NCBI RefSeq assembly: GCF_019112545.1
Contig: NW_025064899.1
Span: forward strand, 23,185-87,184
Length of the DNA: 64,000 nt
Reading direction: 5' to 3'
Source of the DNA: Guyanagaster necrorhizus
Lineage: Eukaryota; Basidiomycota; Agaricomycetes; Agaricales; Physalacriaceae
Part shown: positions 45,205 to 56,433 of the stretch, piece after piece
How positions within the stretch are numbered: the first letter of the stretch is position 1
Layout: each line of letters starts with the position of its first letter
Position numbers and translations under genes: made by a program
Notes under the pieces: model-generated
Told to the model about the DNA's origin: nothing
The model's input: the letters and a program-made list of their open reading frames with translations, nothing else
Databases searched by the model: none

Positions 45205-48200
45205 ACCATCATCCTGATGGTTTAATTTAGGGATAATTTATAGTCGTATATGGCATTGTTGGCAGACATAAGTTTTTCATTGACCCACTGGTTAGATTCC
45301 AGTCCATAACCCTTCCAACTGACCAGATAGTCTACTGTCATTGTTGTTCCATCTCCTTTCACTTTGACTTTCTGTAGTTTGTGGTTTAAAACTTAGTTGA
45401 CTTTGTAATGTTCTTCATCATTGATCAAGTCAGGCAGGGGAGGTGGTGGGCATTCCTAGTTAGGGAATGCCAGTGTGATATATGGTGTCAGTAGTGTCTC
45501 ATTAAAGACATCATGGATTTTCCAGGTTGTTGGTAGGCAGAATTTGTAGGCACTGGCTTCTATCTTTGAAATCACTGAGAAGGGCCCTGTATGCTTGTCT
45601 GCCAGTTTTCACTTTGGTCATAGCAGATGAAGATTGGTGGTGTCCAACCAGACTTTGTCATTTGTGGAGTATTCATGGGCTGCTCAGCAGTGTTTGTCAT
45701 ATTGGGATTTCATTGTTGTAGCAGCCTTTTCAAGTGCTGCCTTAGTCTCAGTGTGGATTTTTGCCATTGTAGAGGCAAAGTTGGTTGAAGTGGGTGTTGT
45801 TGTTCAGTGTCACTCTATTTGTGTGACATTTGGGTGGTGTCCATGGTTGACAAAGAATGGTGTCTTCCTTGTTGCAGAGTGGACTTAGTTGTTGTGTTGG
45901 AAGGCAGTGAGAGCCAGCCATTCTACCCAGTTGTCTTGTCGATAGTTGATGAAGAGATGAAGGTACTTTTCCACTTCTTGGTTCACATGTTCTGTTTGTC
46001 TGTCAGTCTGAGGGTGGTAAGCAGTGGACATATTGCGTTTGATGTTTAGGAGTTGATAGAGGTCATCCAAGAATTTGGATACAAATTGGAGTCCCCAATC
46101 TGAAATGACTATCTGGGGTATGCCATACTTGAAGTAGACTTTGTTGCACAGGATTTTTGCCCATTCTTTGGAGGTTAGTTCCATGGAGCAGGTGATTGGG
46201 ATGATCGCTTTCAAGAACCAGTCAATAATTACAATGATGGCATCATAACCATTGCAGTCTGAGAGACTAGTGATCATGTCCACTGAGATGTGAGTCCATA
46301 GTGATGATGAGACCTCATTCAGATGTAACAGGATGGCTTGGGCTTTGGTTGAAGCTTTGCCCCATTGGCAAACTTCACAGGCTTTGATGTATGTGGCTAC
46401 ATCAGCTCCTAGTTTTGGCCACCAATAATTCCTCAAGACTAGCTCCTTTGTTTTAGTGATACCAGGGTGACCGGCCATTGCCTGGTCATGGCAGGTTGCA
46501 ATAATCTCTCCTTGTAGTTTTATATCATGGGGAATGTAAACCCTTCCATCATAATGGATTAGTCCTCCCTTGTTTGTCATCCCATGTTCATGATTGAGAG
46601 ATGGGGCTACTCGCTGATCCCATTTGTGAAGGTCATGGGTTGTGCTCTTAATGTGCTCATAGATCTCTTCTTCGGTTGGCATTATCATGGCTCAGAAGTG
46701 CTCAGGCTGTAGTAATGTCACCCCTTCATTGTCTCCTCCCTCCTGATCATGGTCCACCCTTCAGCTAAGGAGATCTGCCTTCTTGTTTGCCATTCCAGCC
46801 TTGTGATGTAGTGTATACTGGTACTGGCTGAGTTCTGTAACCCATTGGGCTTGTTGATGATTTAGTTTCTGGAGTTGCCGAAAGTATCAGAGATTTTGAT
46901 GATCTGTTCAGATCTTGAAAATCTCCCTTGCCCCTATCAGATAATAGTGCCATTCCTCTAATGCAAGCATGATAGCAAGCAATTCCTTATTGTAGATCTT
47001 GTAGTTGCATTCTGTTATGGTCAGTGCTTTGGACAGGAATGCAACTGGACACCATTTCCCTTCCTGTTCTTGGGCAAGTACCACCTCTATCACTCCTTCA
47101 CTTGAGTCTGCTTTGACTCAGAATTTCCCATCCTGTGAAGGAATGACAAGTACGACATCTTCAGCAAGTCACCTCTTGAGGTCATCAAAGGCTGTTTGTT
47201 GAGTCTCCATGTCCAGGGGATATTGCCAGTCAGTTGAGTCATGGGTCGAATGATCTTGCTGTAGTCTTGGATGAATCATCGGTAGAAGTTGGTGAAACCA
47301 AGGAATGATTGCAGTTCCTTTTTCTTGGTTGGTTCCAGCCATCCTGTTACCCCTGCTATCTTGATTGGATCCATCTGAATACTCTCTTCCCTGATGATGA
47401 CTCTGAGATACTCTATTTCAAGTACTTTGAACTCACATTTCTCCGCTTTCAGGAACAGTTTGTGTTTCCTCATGAGGGCTAGTACTTGTCACACTAACCT
47501 TTGGTGCTTCCCCTGTGTCTTCAACATAATTAAGATGTTGTCGAGATAAATTGTGACCTTTCTGGTGGTGATGAGGTCCTTGAAGATATCATTCATCATC
47601 CACTAGAATGTGGCAGGAGAGTTAGTGAGTCCAAAGAACATAATGGTGGGTTTGAATAATCCTTAGTTTGTCCTGAATGCAGCCTTTCATTCATTCCCTT
47701 CCTTGATGCAGACATTATTATACCCCCACTGGACATTGAGTTTCATGTAGTATTTGGCCCCTTGGAGCTTATCCATCAATTCAGAGATTAGGGGTAGTGG
47801 ATATCAGTTCTTAATGATCATTTTGTTAAGTTTCCAGTAATCTTGGACTGGTCTTAACTTGCCATCTTTCTTCTTGATGAAGAAGAATGGGGATGCCATT
47901 GGGGATTTCGAGGGTTGAATGCATCCACTGGACAAGTTCTCATCCAAGAACTTATCGAGCTCCTCCTGTTTGCTAAGGCCAAGCGGGTATGTTTTGCAGT
48001 CCAGATTGGCATTTGCATTTGGGATCAGTTGAATTGCATGATCTCAGGGCTTCAGGTCTGGTAACTCATTGAAGCTCTCCTTCTCAAACAGGTCCTTGAA
48101 GTTGTGTGCCCATTTGGGCACCATTTCTTCAAAGGTTCATTCTCCCTTCTGCTTGTTGGCTTTAGTGGCTAGGTTATTGGTGTGGTGGATGGCATGGATG

Positions 48201-49205
48201 CGCATCTCTTGCTCAAGGTCAATTGCAAGGATGGTTTCCCCATCCTCCATCTCCTCATTCCACTGATCCTCTAGATCCTCATCTGGTAACTTGAATGGGA
48301 TCTTTTGGCATTGACATCTTGCAAATGTGATGCATCCAGTCTTCCAGTTGATCAGCAGATTATGACATATCAGCCAGTCATGGCCTAGGAAGATCTCTTT
48401 TGTTTCTAGGTCTGTGACAGCTAGATCAATTTGTTCAGAGTGATTTCCGATAGTGAGTCAGAGCTCAATGAATTCAATGATTGAACCAGCTTGATTTTTG
48501 GTTCTGTCGGCATTGTACACTGGAATTGGTGCTGCTGTGGCCCTTGTCAGAAGTTGGTGGTTGTTGATGAAAGCACGATTGATCAAACTCCCAGTACAGC
48601 CACTATTGATTAGGGCTGTGACTGCATAGATGGTCTGAAATGTTAGGGTTTCAATTTCTGCCTTGATGACTAGGTCTCACCCCAGCATCTTGGTTTGTGA
48701 ATGAACTTCTGTGGTCCATGAAGTTCATCAAGCCACTCCAGGGCTTGGCATCATTCTGCCTTCCTTATCCCTTCTATCATTTTGTTGATGACTTCTTCTA
48801 CCCTGGTTTGGTGGACCCAATTCTTCAAGGTGGCTTTTGTCTCTTCTTTGGTTCAGGCATTTCTGACCACTCTCCAGGTCCATTCAGTGTCAAATGGCTT
48901 GAGCCAGATTTCTGGGCTCTCTGCCCTTGTTTGGCCCAAGGGTGCTTGAGTTTTTTCTTTGTGTGATTCCTTGGTGTGCATGGTAGTTCAGGGTGTATTC
49001 AAATGTGTAGGTACAGATTTAGCTACAGAGATACTATTAGTCTGACTAGCAGCTAGGGTTTGCACACCATAAAGTTCTTTGGCTGGTTCAGTGGAATTGC
49101 TCACTGTCCAGCCCTGTCTTTTACTTCCTCTACTTTAGTCTCCATCCTGAGTTCTTCTTCTTCTTTCTGCAAGTCAGCAATCTGGGCCCTAATGTCTTCT
49201 CATGT
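45205..49205 (-). pseudogene. Element 3 pol
   Basis: Chromodomain near 45340-45260 (YLVSWKGYGLESNQWV). Integrase is the frame 46688-45885: a zinc HHCC region (CHDQAMAGHPGITKTKEL then CEVCQWGKAS), a DMITSL segment, and SDWGLQF where SDRG is usual. RNase H is at 47093-46908 (VAFLSKALTITECNYKIYNK). RT lies in about 48.0-47.3 kb. Protease is near 48600, but its active site reads LINSGC, with Asp replaced by Asn (GAC to AAC), so it would be dead. Stops of all three kinds occur, with many Arg-to-Trp, Arg-to-Cys and Arg-to-Gln changes. Confidence 0.85.
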
Positions 49206-52145
49206 TCATTTCTTCTTTGGGCAATCTTTTCTCATGTGTCCCTTCTGTCCACAATTAAAGCATTTCCCTTCCTTTTTCATTTGATCAATGTCTATCGGTT
49301 TCCTGGATCTGGTGTATGTTGATCTGGTTCCTGTCCTCTGTGCCCCATAGGCAGGGGCTGTCAAGGGTCCCAATGATTTCCCAGCAGTTTGCCCTGACTT
49401 GTTCATGGTTGATGGAGTTGGTTTCCTCATATAGTTCTGGAGGGTTGAAGACTCTGCTTTCTGCCTTTGTCACTCTCTATACATCTCAACAATTCATTCC
49501 TTTCACTCATCATAGCCCACCAGCATTAATGCTTTAACACCGATTGCTGAAATCATCATGATGTATGAAGAGGGAACCCCTTGCTTGAGGGCCTTGACCA
49601 TCCTCCCATTGTTTGCCATATCTCCCCAGATTCTGGTGAGCTTAGCAAGGCATTGTAGCTTGTTGAAGTAATCCATAGCCACCTTGTCTCCCATTTTGTA
49701 CTTCTTGATCTTCTGTTTATGTACTTCTTGTACTGTGAGGTCAATAAACTTGTCATTCAGCATTTGTTTAAACACTGGCCAGAATGGGTATCAGTAATGC
49801 TCCCAAGTTGTGGAGCAGAAGTTTGGGGAGATCAAGATCCACCAATTCTTCACCTTTTCCTCGAGGTAGGAGGTGGCAAAGACAACTTTGTTCATGTCAG
49901 TGCTGAGGTACCCAATGTATACTTTGAAATACTGTTTGCAATCAACAAGAAACTGGTCAATGTTGTTAGAGGCCCCTTTGAAGAGGCAAGGTTTTCAAAG
50001 TAAGTCAGGTCAGCATTGGAGGATGGTGGCATTGTTGGGCAGAGCATCCATCAGGTTGGGCCATTCTGTAAATGGAGGTCAGCCCCACTCCAGCAGAGGT
50101 CCCAGGAAGGAGTGAAGCAAATGGTCATTGGCAACTGGACTTCCTTTCAGGGCAGCATCTTTCTGGACAGTCACCCCATCTCATATTGTAAACCTGAGGT
50201 GGATTGCCTCAGGGTCATTTTTCATCAGTTCCTTCCCTGTTCCACTTGTTGTTGCTTCATCAGCTGGTGGTTGTCCTCCAAGGAGTTGGCTTCCACAATT
50301 GGTCCAGGGGTTTTAGAATCCTTTATGCTGTGGTGTCAGCAAGGTTGGCTTATTTTGGGTTCTGGTGAGCCAAGTGGCTGTGCTTCAGTTTGACAGATCT
50401 GAGGTTTTGGCCTGGCTGTAAGTGCTTGGGGCCATGTATATGGCCTGCTTGGGTGGAATGGGCAGGGAGTGCAGCATTGGTTTTGGCTGGTTTCTGGTCT
50501 GATATGGCAGTATTGGCTTGAGAGGATCTTCTGGATGCCATTGGGCATACTCCTCCCAAGCATATTTTGTTCCTGAATACTGCAAAATGTCTCTTTTTTC
50601 AGTGTTATCTGCATACTTATACTTAAGTCCCAAGGGTATCACCTTCCAGTGGGTGTCCCTCCATAAGAAATGTACTCCCTGCTCATATAGTCCTTGATAT
50701 TCCTTCCTCCTTTCTTGTTCCATTTCTTCTCACAACACTTCTTTATCAATGTCTTCATCGGCATATCCCATGAATTGTTCAGACTGAAAGGGGCTCTCAC
50801 TGTCCTCTTTGTCCCCTTCATCTCCACTGTCCTCTTCCTTGAGGAGGAAACTGATGGGCAGGTCATAGATGGATGGTATGACTGGCCTGAGGGTTGTTGG
50901 AGATCCCATTGTCATTCCTGGTGCTGGGCCCAGCTGCTCCTGAGTCAGGTTTAGCTCATTGGATGGAGGGGCCTCAGAGCTGACTGTACCATGTCCCACC
51001 TCTTGCTCTTTCTTCTGCCAGTCTCTGGCTATAGAGCTTGAAGTCTTGCTGGAACCTGAGATTGAGGAACTGGTGGGTGACTCTACTGCCCAGGAATTGC
51101 TGAAGGGCTCTGTTGGAGATGTGGACATTGTCTGATACCTGGAGCCCATAGGCTCCAAGGATGGAGTCAGCATTGGAGAAAATGGAATCAGTCCTGTCAG
51201 GATATTGAAGGGAGGGAGGGTGATTGCTAGCCCAGCCCCTTTGGACTGCCTCATCTCTGCTGATGATACTGGCTGGTCCTGTCCATAGGTCTGTTTCTGA
51301 GTTGGGCTCTCTGAAAGGGAATCCAGAAGAGTCTGTTCAAAGGCTATATCAGCTGGAGGAGGCTGATCTCTGCCTGTCTGCCTTCTCCTGTCATTGTTGT
51401 TGTTGACTTTGTCAGTCATACTCTGCTTCTTCAAATCTTCATCATGCCTCTTCCTAGATGTACTCAGTGAGCTCCTCCTGAGCTCACTGGATCTCCTCTT
51501 GCTGGCCTTGGTTCTGCTGCTGCTGTCATACTGCTGTGTTGTAATCAAAGGGGATCCAAAGGTTCCAGTCCAGAAATACTCACTGTATGATTCTGTCTCT
51601 CATGGCCCTTCCCCTTGTGCTGGCTGTTCTGTCTTCTGGCTGACTCCTGATGTGGAGGTGATGGTGTGGGTCTTCTGCCACAGTGATGGTGAGCTCCACG
51701 TTCATGAAATCTGGGTGGACACTCCTTCTGTGGGGGTTGTCATGCTCCAACCTGCTGAGGGATGGGCTCAAGCTGGAGGTAGCAGGAGAGGAGCCATGGG
51801 GGGTGTTGGGGATTGTGCAGGGTCTCAAAGTCACCTGAGTGGCATCAAGGGAATCCTGAGCATGGTTTCCAATCCCTGGGATGATTGGGGAGGTGAGATG
51901 GCCAGAGGCAGGGGAGTCCAAAGAGATGTCACCAGAGACCTCTGCAGGCTCCAGAGCGACATTCAAGGTCTAAGGATTCTGAAATCCTGTGAGAGCAGGG
52001 TTGCAGTCTCTGCTAGTTCATCAGAGAGAGTATCAGTGTCCCTCTTCTTCTGAAAGGCACCCTGAATCCAGGTTGCTATTCCTGGTTTCTGATATGGGTT
52101 GCCCTTGCAACTGGAAGGATGCTCTGACTGAGGCAGGAATGTCAT
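49206..52145 (-). pseudogene. Element 3 gag
   Basis: The zinc knuckle at about 49270-49215 is intact (KCFNCGQKGHMRKDC). The capsid-like part is in 49.5-50.0 kb (FIDLTVQEVHKQKIKKYKMG), matching gag of elements 1 and 2. The N-terminal Ser/Pro-rich region is the 272-codon frame 51548-50730 plus 51966-51580 and 52145-51963, in different frames. Confidence 0.8.
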
Positions 52146-52389
52146 GGAATGGTAAATCTGGGGTTATGTTACAGAGGATGATATGGATCTGTCGGAATGC
52201 TTGATAGTGTCTGACTATCCAAGCTGTTATTGATTGTCATCCACAGCAGAGGGTGATAATGGTGAGAAGTCCAAGTAGCATTCTGACAATGAAAGCTATT
52301 AACTCAAAGAAGTCATGATTAAGGTTTGCAGTAGTCACTGGAGGCATTTGGTTTCTCAGCACAATTGGGCTTGAGAAAGGGAAGCTAGA

Positions 52390-52402
52390 AGCTTTGAGCT
52401 AA
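52390..52402 (-). promoter_or_regulatory. Element 3 primer-binding site (self-priming type)
   Basis: In element sense TTAGCTCAAAGCT next to the 5' LTR is an exact reverse complement of the segment at 52558-52570 in that LTR and at 44885-44897 in the other. The two positions that differ from element 1's site are changed on both sides of the pairing. Confidence 0.7.
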
Positions 52403-52403
52403 T

Positions 52404-52875
52404 TGTTAAGCCCAAATAACATGTGACTAAAACACATAATAAACTGATGCTGCTTCATGTTTGGGCAGTCACATCAGAGTCCATTATTTGTGTCTGTTTG
52501 TTTATATATTTCAAGGCCTTGCAGTTGGCTCAAGATAAGATGGTAGAAGAATAAACTTTAGCTCAAAGCTGGGGTTACTACAGTGAGAGCTACACTGCTT
52601 ATATACCAGTCATCATCCATTCTAAAGATATAACTATCTTATTGTGAATCCTGGCATTATATAGTGTTTTGTCCAGTGTCATGAAGCTACCTACAAAAAG
52701 ATATTGTCTGTTGTTGAGCAGTTACCATTGCATTGAAGGACAATGACTGACTGGGTGTGTTGTCCTGACTAAGCCCTGGTCCCATGATCCTAAGTGCTGG
52801 CTAAGCACCCTGACTAAGCAGAAATAGGGGTCAATCCCTCAAGTAAAAAGATAAAAATGAGGAAAAATCACAACA
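52404..52875 (-). repeat. Element 3 LTR (5' in element sense), 472 bp
   Basis: TG...CA ends; in element sense it begins TGTTGTGATT and ends GGGCTTAACA. Related to but well diverged from the other LTRs in the nest. Repeat B begins directly after it. Confidence 0.85.
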
Positions 52876-54150
52876 CCTCATATCATATCAAGATATGATA
52901 CATAACTATTGGGTGGATTAATTGATGTGTGCCAGACCAGAAGTGGTGCATATTGTGAGTCAGATGAAACATCTGGACACTGAGAAAGAGAACATAGTCA
53001 TTGTGGCTGACTCCAGACATGAGAGATAATACAAGGGTGAGCCTGAAACAGTTCTGCAGTGTCAGAACACATCATCAGAGAAATAAGAAAGCAAGCAGAC
53101 CTGGCTAGGCCAGCTAACTGATGTCAGCTAGCAAGGAAACAGCAGGCACAGTTCTGGAACAGAACAGAATAAGCATGGCAACTGTGATATGCACATGAAT
53201 AATACCTGCAGGATCTTGGATGGAGTCTCATGCTTTGATGATACTATAGTAGGATTGTATTAGTAAGTACTACAGTAGAGTATTTAAATACTGCATTGTA
53301 TGAGTAGAATATAAGTTTCTGACCCCACAGTTGTGGCATATTGGGCACAGAAAGCCTTGCACTCTAGCTCTGGGTTTGTGTTTGTAACTTCAGGCAAGAG
53401 AATAAACTTATTATTGATATCATTGAGAGAGGTTTGAGAACTGAGCAAGGCACAGAAGCTCACAAGGGACTTGAGTCTGAATTGATAAGAGGTTTTGGAT
53501 TGTGCTCTAACCTGAGAATAAGAGAGCGGTGTCTGAAGGGCATCATCTTGAGTTTTTGAGGTATTTGTGATACATGGCACTATAGATGGCAGAGGTTCAA
53601 ACCCTTTGGTCTGTTGGACAGCATTTACTGTGTTTTGTGTCTCTGGATTGCATATGTTTGAATCCTGTGGGTCTACAATCGGTTTGAAAACTTGTGTACA
53701 GAGATCTGAGCTCTTTGGCACTTGTGGACATGTTTGTGATTGGTTTCTGCTTAGAGCACTAAGCTTTAGTTGTGTATTGTGTGTATTAGGGATTTTGATT
53801 TGATCTGAGCTGTGCTTGGAACCTTTTGAGAGTTTTGCAGCATTGTTTTGACATATTGTGTTGAGCTGCAGTATCCCTTTGCCTTGAGGCCCAGCAACAT
53901 TCATCGCCACCTCTTGTTTTTGATAAAATGAAAAGCTTTGAGACTTAGAGAGCCATAGGACTGTTGTATGCATGCTATTTGCATGCAGTGGATTCATTGA
54001 ACAAGACAGTTAGATTTGCTGTGACTACTTTTATTGCATTATAATACCCCCATGAACTAAGAGTATTGTGTTTATGTTGGTGTGGTTGTGATCAGTGGAT
54101 AACACTCTGCTGTGACTGTTTTCACTTTACATATACCCAAAACCTCTTCA
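52876..54150 (+). repeat. Repeat B, right copy (LTR-like, about 1.27 kb)
   Basis: Direct partner of 30287-31465. Fuller than the left copy. A minus-strand open frame of 237 codons (53997-53284) is Gln/Ser/Thr-rich and unrecognised, and is not conserved as a full frame in the left copy, so I do not call it a gene. It ends at cctcttcaaca, where the host 7-TM pseudogene begins. Confidence 0.6.
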
Positions 54151-55243
54151 ACAGATGTTATTTTTTAGGAATTTACATTACCATAGTCATGTTTACTCTA
54201 TGGATGATAGGTGTGCTATGTCATGATTGGGTTTTTTTTTTCACTGTCTTGACCTGTGAGTCCTAGCTGTGAATCAGAAACACAGTTTGGTGGTGCTATG
54301 TCCGAGGAGCATTTATCAGTCATGGCCAAACGGATGAGACACAATTTGATTATATGTTCAGTGTACCGAAATGGATGCTTATCAGCTCCGTCTCATTTGT
54401 TCTCAACACGATCATAGCCGACTTTGTCATAGTAAGTCACCATCAATTCGTTTTATAAAATGTTTCCAACAGTTGAAGTCGAAATACGTCAGGTTTGGCG
54501 CTGCTGGACCGTTTGGGAATAGAAGTGGATAGTTGCTGTGATGCCCTCACTGTGCAATATCGTCGGGATAGGCATGCGGTTGCACGTTCCGTATTTTGGT
54601 CGTTTTCTGACTTGTAAATGCTAGTTTTCGCTGGCTTCAGTATATATCAGCAAGCGATGATGCCACCACCAAGGAGCGCATGGAGTGCAACTCGGATCGA
54701 CTGGCTCTTGCCGTACATGTGTATATCGGTGGCAGTAACCGTTGGTTGCACCACGCTTATCGTCTTCAGGATTTGAAATGTGCATCACAGAACGGATAAA
54801 CTCGCCCAGCTCCAGTCCTATCGGTCTTACAAGTTCAGCAGGGTCATCTGTACATTGATCGAGTCGGCCGCTATGTACGCCGTATCCATGACTGTCACAT
54901 TGGCATTCTACAAACAGGGAGGTCTCGACACCAATTTTCGTATATCTATTACATCTACCGTTACTGTGAGATTAATTCCGTTCGTGCATGAGTCATTGAA
55001 ATCTGATCGGATCGTCTACAGGGATTGGCCCCTGCACTTATAGCTGTCCAAGTTGTATGTGGCAGTACAAGGCCCGCGACGACATGGCAAGAACCGCCCA
55101 GGTCAATTCTAGAGTTCAACCACACTCTTGACCCGACTAGCACGTTCCCCACCATGCGTCTTGACATCCATGAAGATTCTGGGGCGTCAACGTCGTCGGA
55201 TGAGAGACTTACAGAGAGGGAGTCAGATCCTGAAAAGGAATGA
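54151..55243 (+). pseudogene. Seven-transmembrane family protein, truncated by the nest
   Basis: Pieces in order: YFLGIYITIVMFTLWMI (first helix, next to repeat B), KWMLISSVSFVLNTIIADFVI followed by a GTAAGT intron at 54432, WRCWTVWE then TAG (near 54530) then KWIVAVMPSLCNIVGIG, IDWLLPYMCISVAVTVGC with TTLIVFRI, SRVICTLIESAAMYAVSMTV, a GTGAGA...CTACAG intron near 54966-55020, and LAPALIAVQV with WQEPPRSILEF and an acidic tail ending at 55243. This matches a large Agaricomycete 7-TM family of unknown function. The TAG, the missing first exon and a missing middle segment mark it as a pseudogene. The N-terminal exon is not found on the far side of the nest. Confidence 0.75.
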
Positions 55244-56340
55244 GGTAAGGATCGGGTCGGAGACGAGGTAGTTAATGGCCAGTGGCCTATTGTTGAAGTC
55301 GGGTTATAGAACAGGGATGGAGAATGCATTTTTAGAATATAAAATTTATTCAATCTGTAAGCGTTTCTCCAAGCTGAAACTGTATGTTGACCAAGGTACA
55401 TCACTTACTTGACTGTCTTCCGTCCTATCATTAATAATTGATCTGGTCTCCACACAACAGGATAAAAATACCCAGTGCTATTGCTCTGCTGTTCTCACAC
55501 TTGTCATCCATTTTCTCTAGTATCTTCATGCAGCAACTGTCACGCCTTCTCTGACTTCTGTTCATATCGGCTCCCTTGGCTCGTCGTATTCTCACTCGAA
55601 GATGAATGGTACCTGGCATCTTCAAGTTACTTTCAGCGCTGTCGTTCTTGATAGAATTCGAGGCTCGACTTGTCGGTGCACCGGATAGCCTCCCCTGGTG
55701 CTCCGCTACATCTACTAAATGCACCATACGATGTTCTCTCTCGGGGGGATAGGAAACCTGCGAATGGGCTACGTCTGATCATGAGGCCCACAGAGCAGAC
55801 CATCTGCATTCTCTTCTATGCGGTTGGCTTTGTTTGTGCAGCCCTTCCTTTTCACAGAACCATTCCTATTTCTCCACCTGACGCTACACGAGGCTGTTGG
55901 CCGGTTTCCCTACGTATATAGGAGGTTGCCTCGTTGTGATGCATTTATGTGTTATAGAATACTGTTCTCCGATGCTTATTGGTCAGTCCCGATATCAGCT
56001 GCCCTTGGACGTGGTGTCATTGTTCTCGTGGGTTCCTTGCGTCAATCTCCTCATCCACACCGCACATGTTTCTGTCGGCGTATCTTCAGTCTTTAAATTT
56101 TTAGAATCTTGAATCCGGGATATAGAAAGCATAAGGTCTGTCATTGTAAGTTATAACACATGAAGGGACTTACAGATATTATTTTTGATCCCTTTGTTAA
56201 GTCACTAAAGTCATGTACCACATGCGTCGTCCTTGACAACTTCTTACCCTTGTTCCTATCGATTGGTTGATACGGAGCGAACAAAGCGCCGGCTATACCC
56301 GGTAGCTTTGAACGTTCCTCTCGGCATCGCGGCTAGCCAC
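55244..56340. other. Intergenic, no supportable gene
   Basis: Frames at 55431-55727 (minus), 55670-55921 and 55818-56112 (plus) are unrecognised; some hydrophobic stretches are present. CpG content is host-like. Confidence 0.4.
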
Positions 56341-56344
56341 GAGA

Positions 56345-56350
56345 TATAAA
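56345..56350 (+). promoter_or_regulatory. TATA box of the Argonaute gene
   Basis: tataaa lies 84 bp upstream of the ATG at 56434. Confidence 0.5.
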
Positions 56351-56433
56351 GGGAACACTTGATTTGATTCAGCATGGGATTGCCTTCCTAAACAGTCATC
56401 TAACCTTTTTTCTACTCTGCATTTACTATCGAT

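Larger units (their letters stand above)
44723..52875 (-). mobile_element. Element 3: Ty3/gypsy chromovirus, probably recombinant
   Basis: Complete order of LTR, polypurine tract, chromodomain, integrase, RNase H, RT, protease, gag, primer site, LTR in the minus orientation. CpG-poor and eroded. The mismatched LTRs and absent target-site duplication argue that its ends derive from two different copies. Confidence 0.8.

Noticed and set aside
53284..53997. 237-codon minus-strand frame in repeat B as a gene
   Set aside because: Not conserved in the left copy, low-complexity composition, no motif, and CpG-poor repeat DNA keeps long chance frames open.
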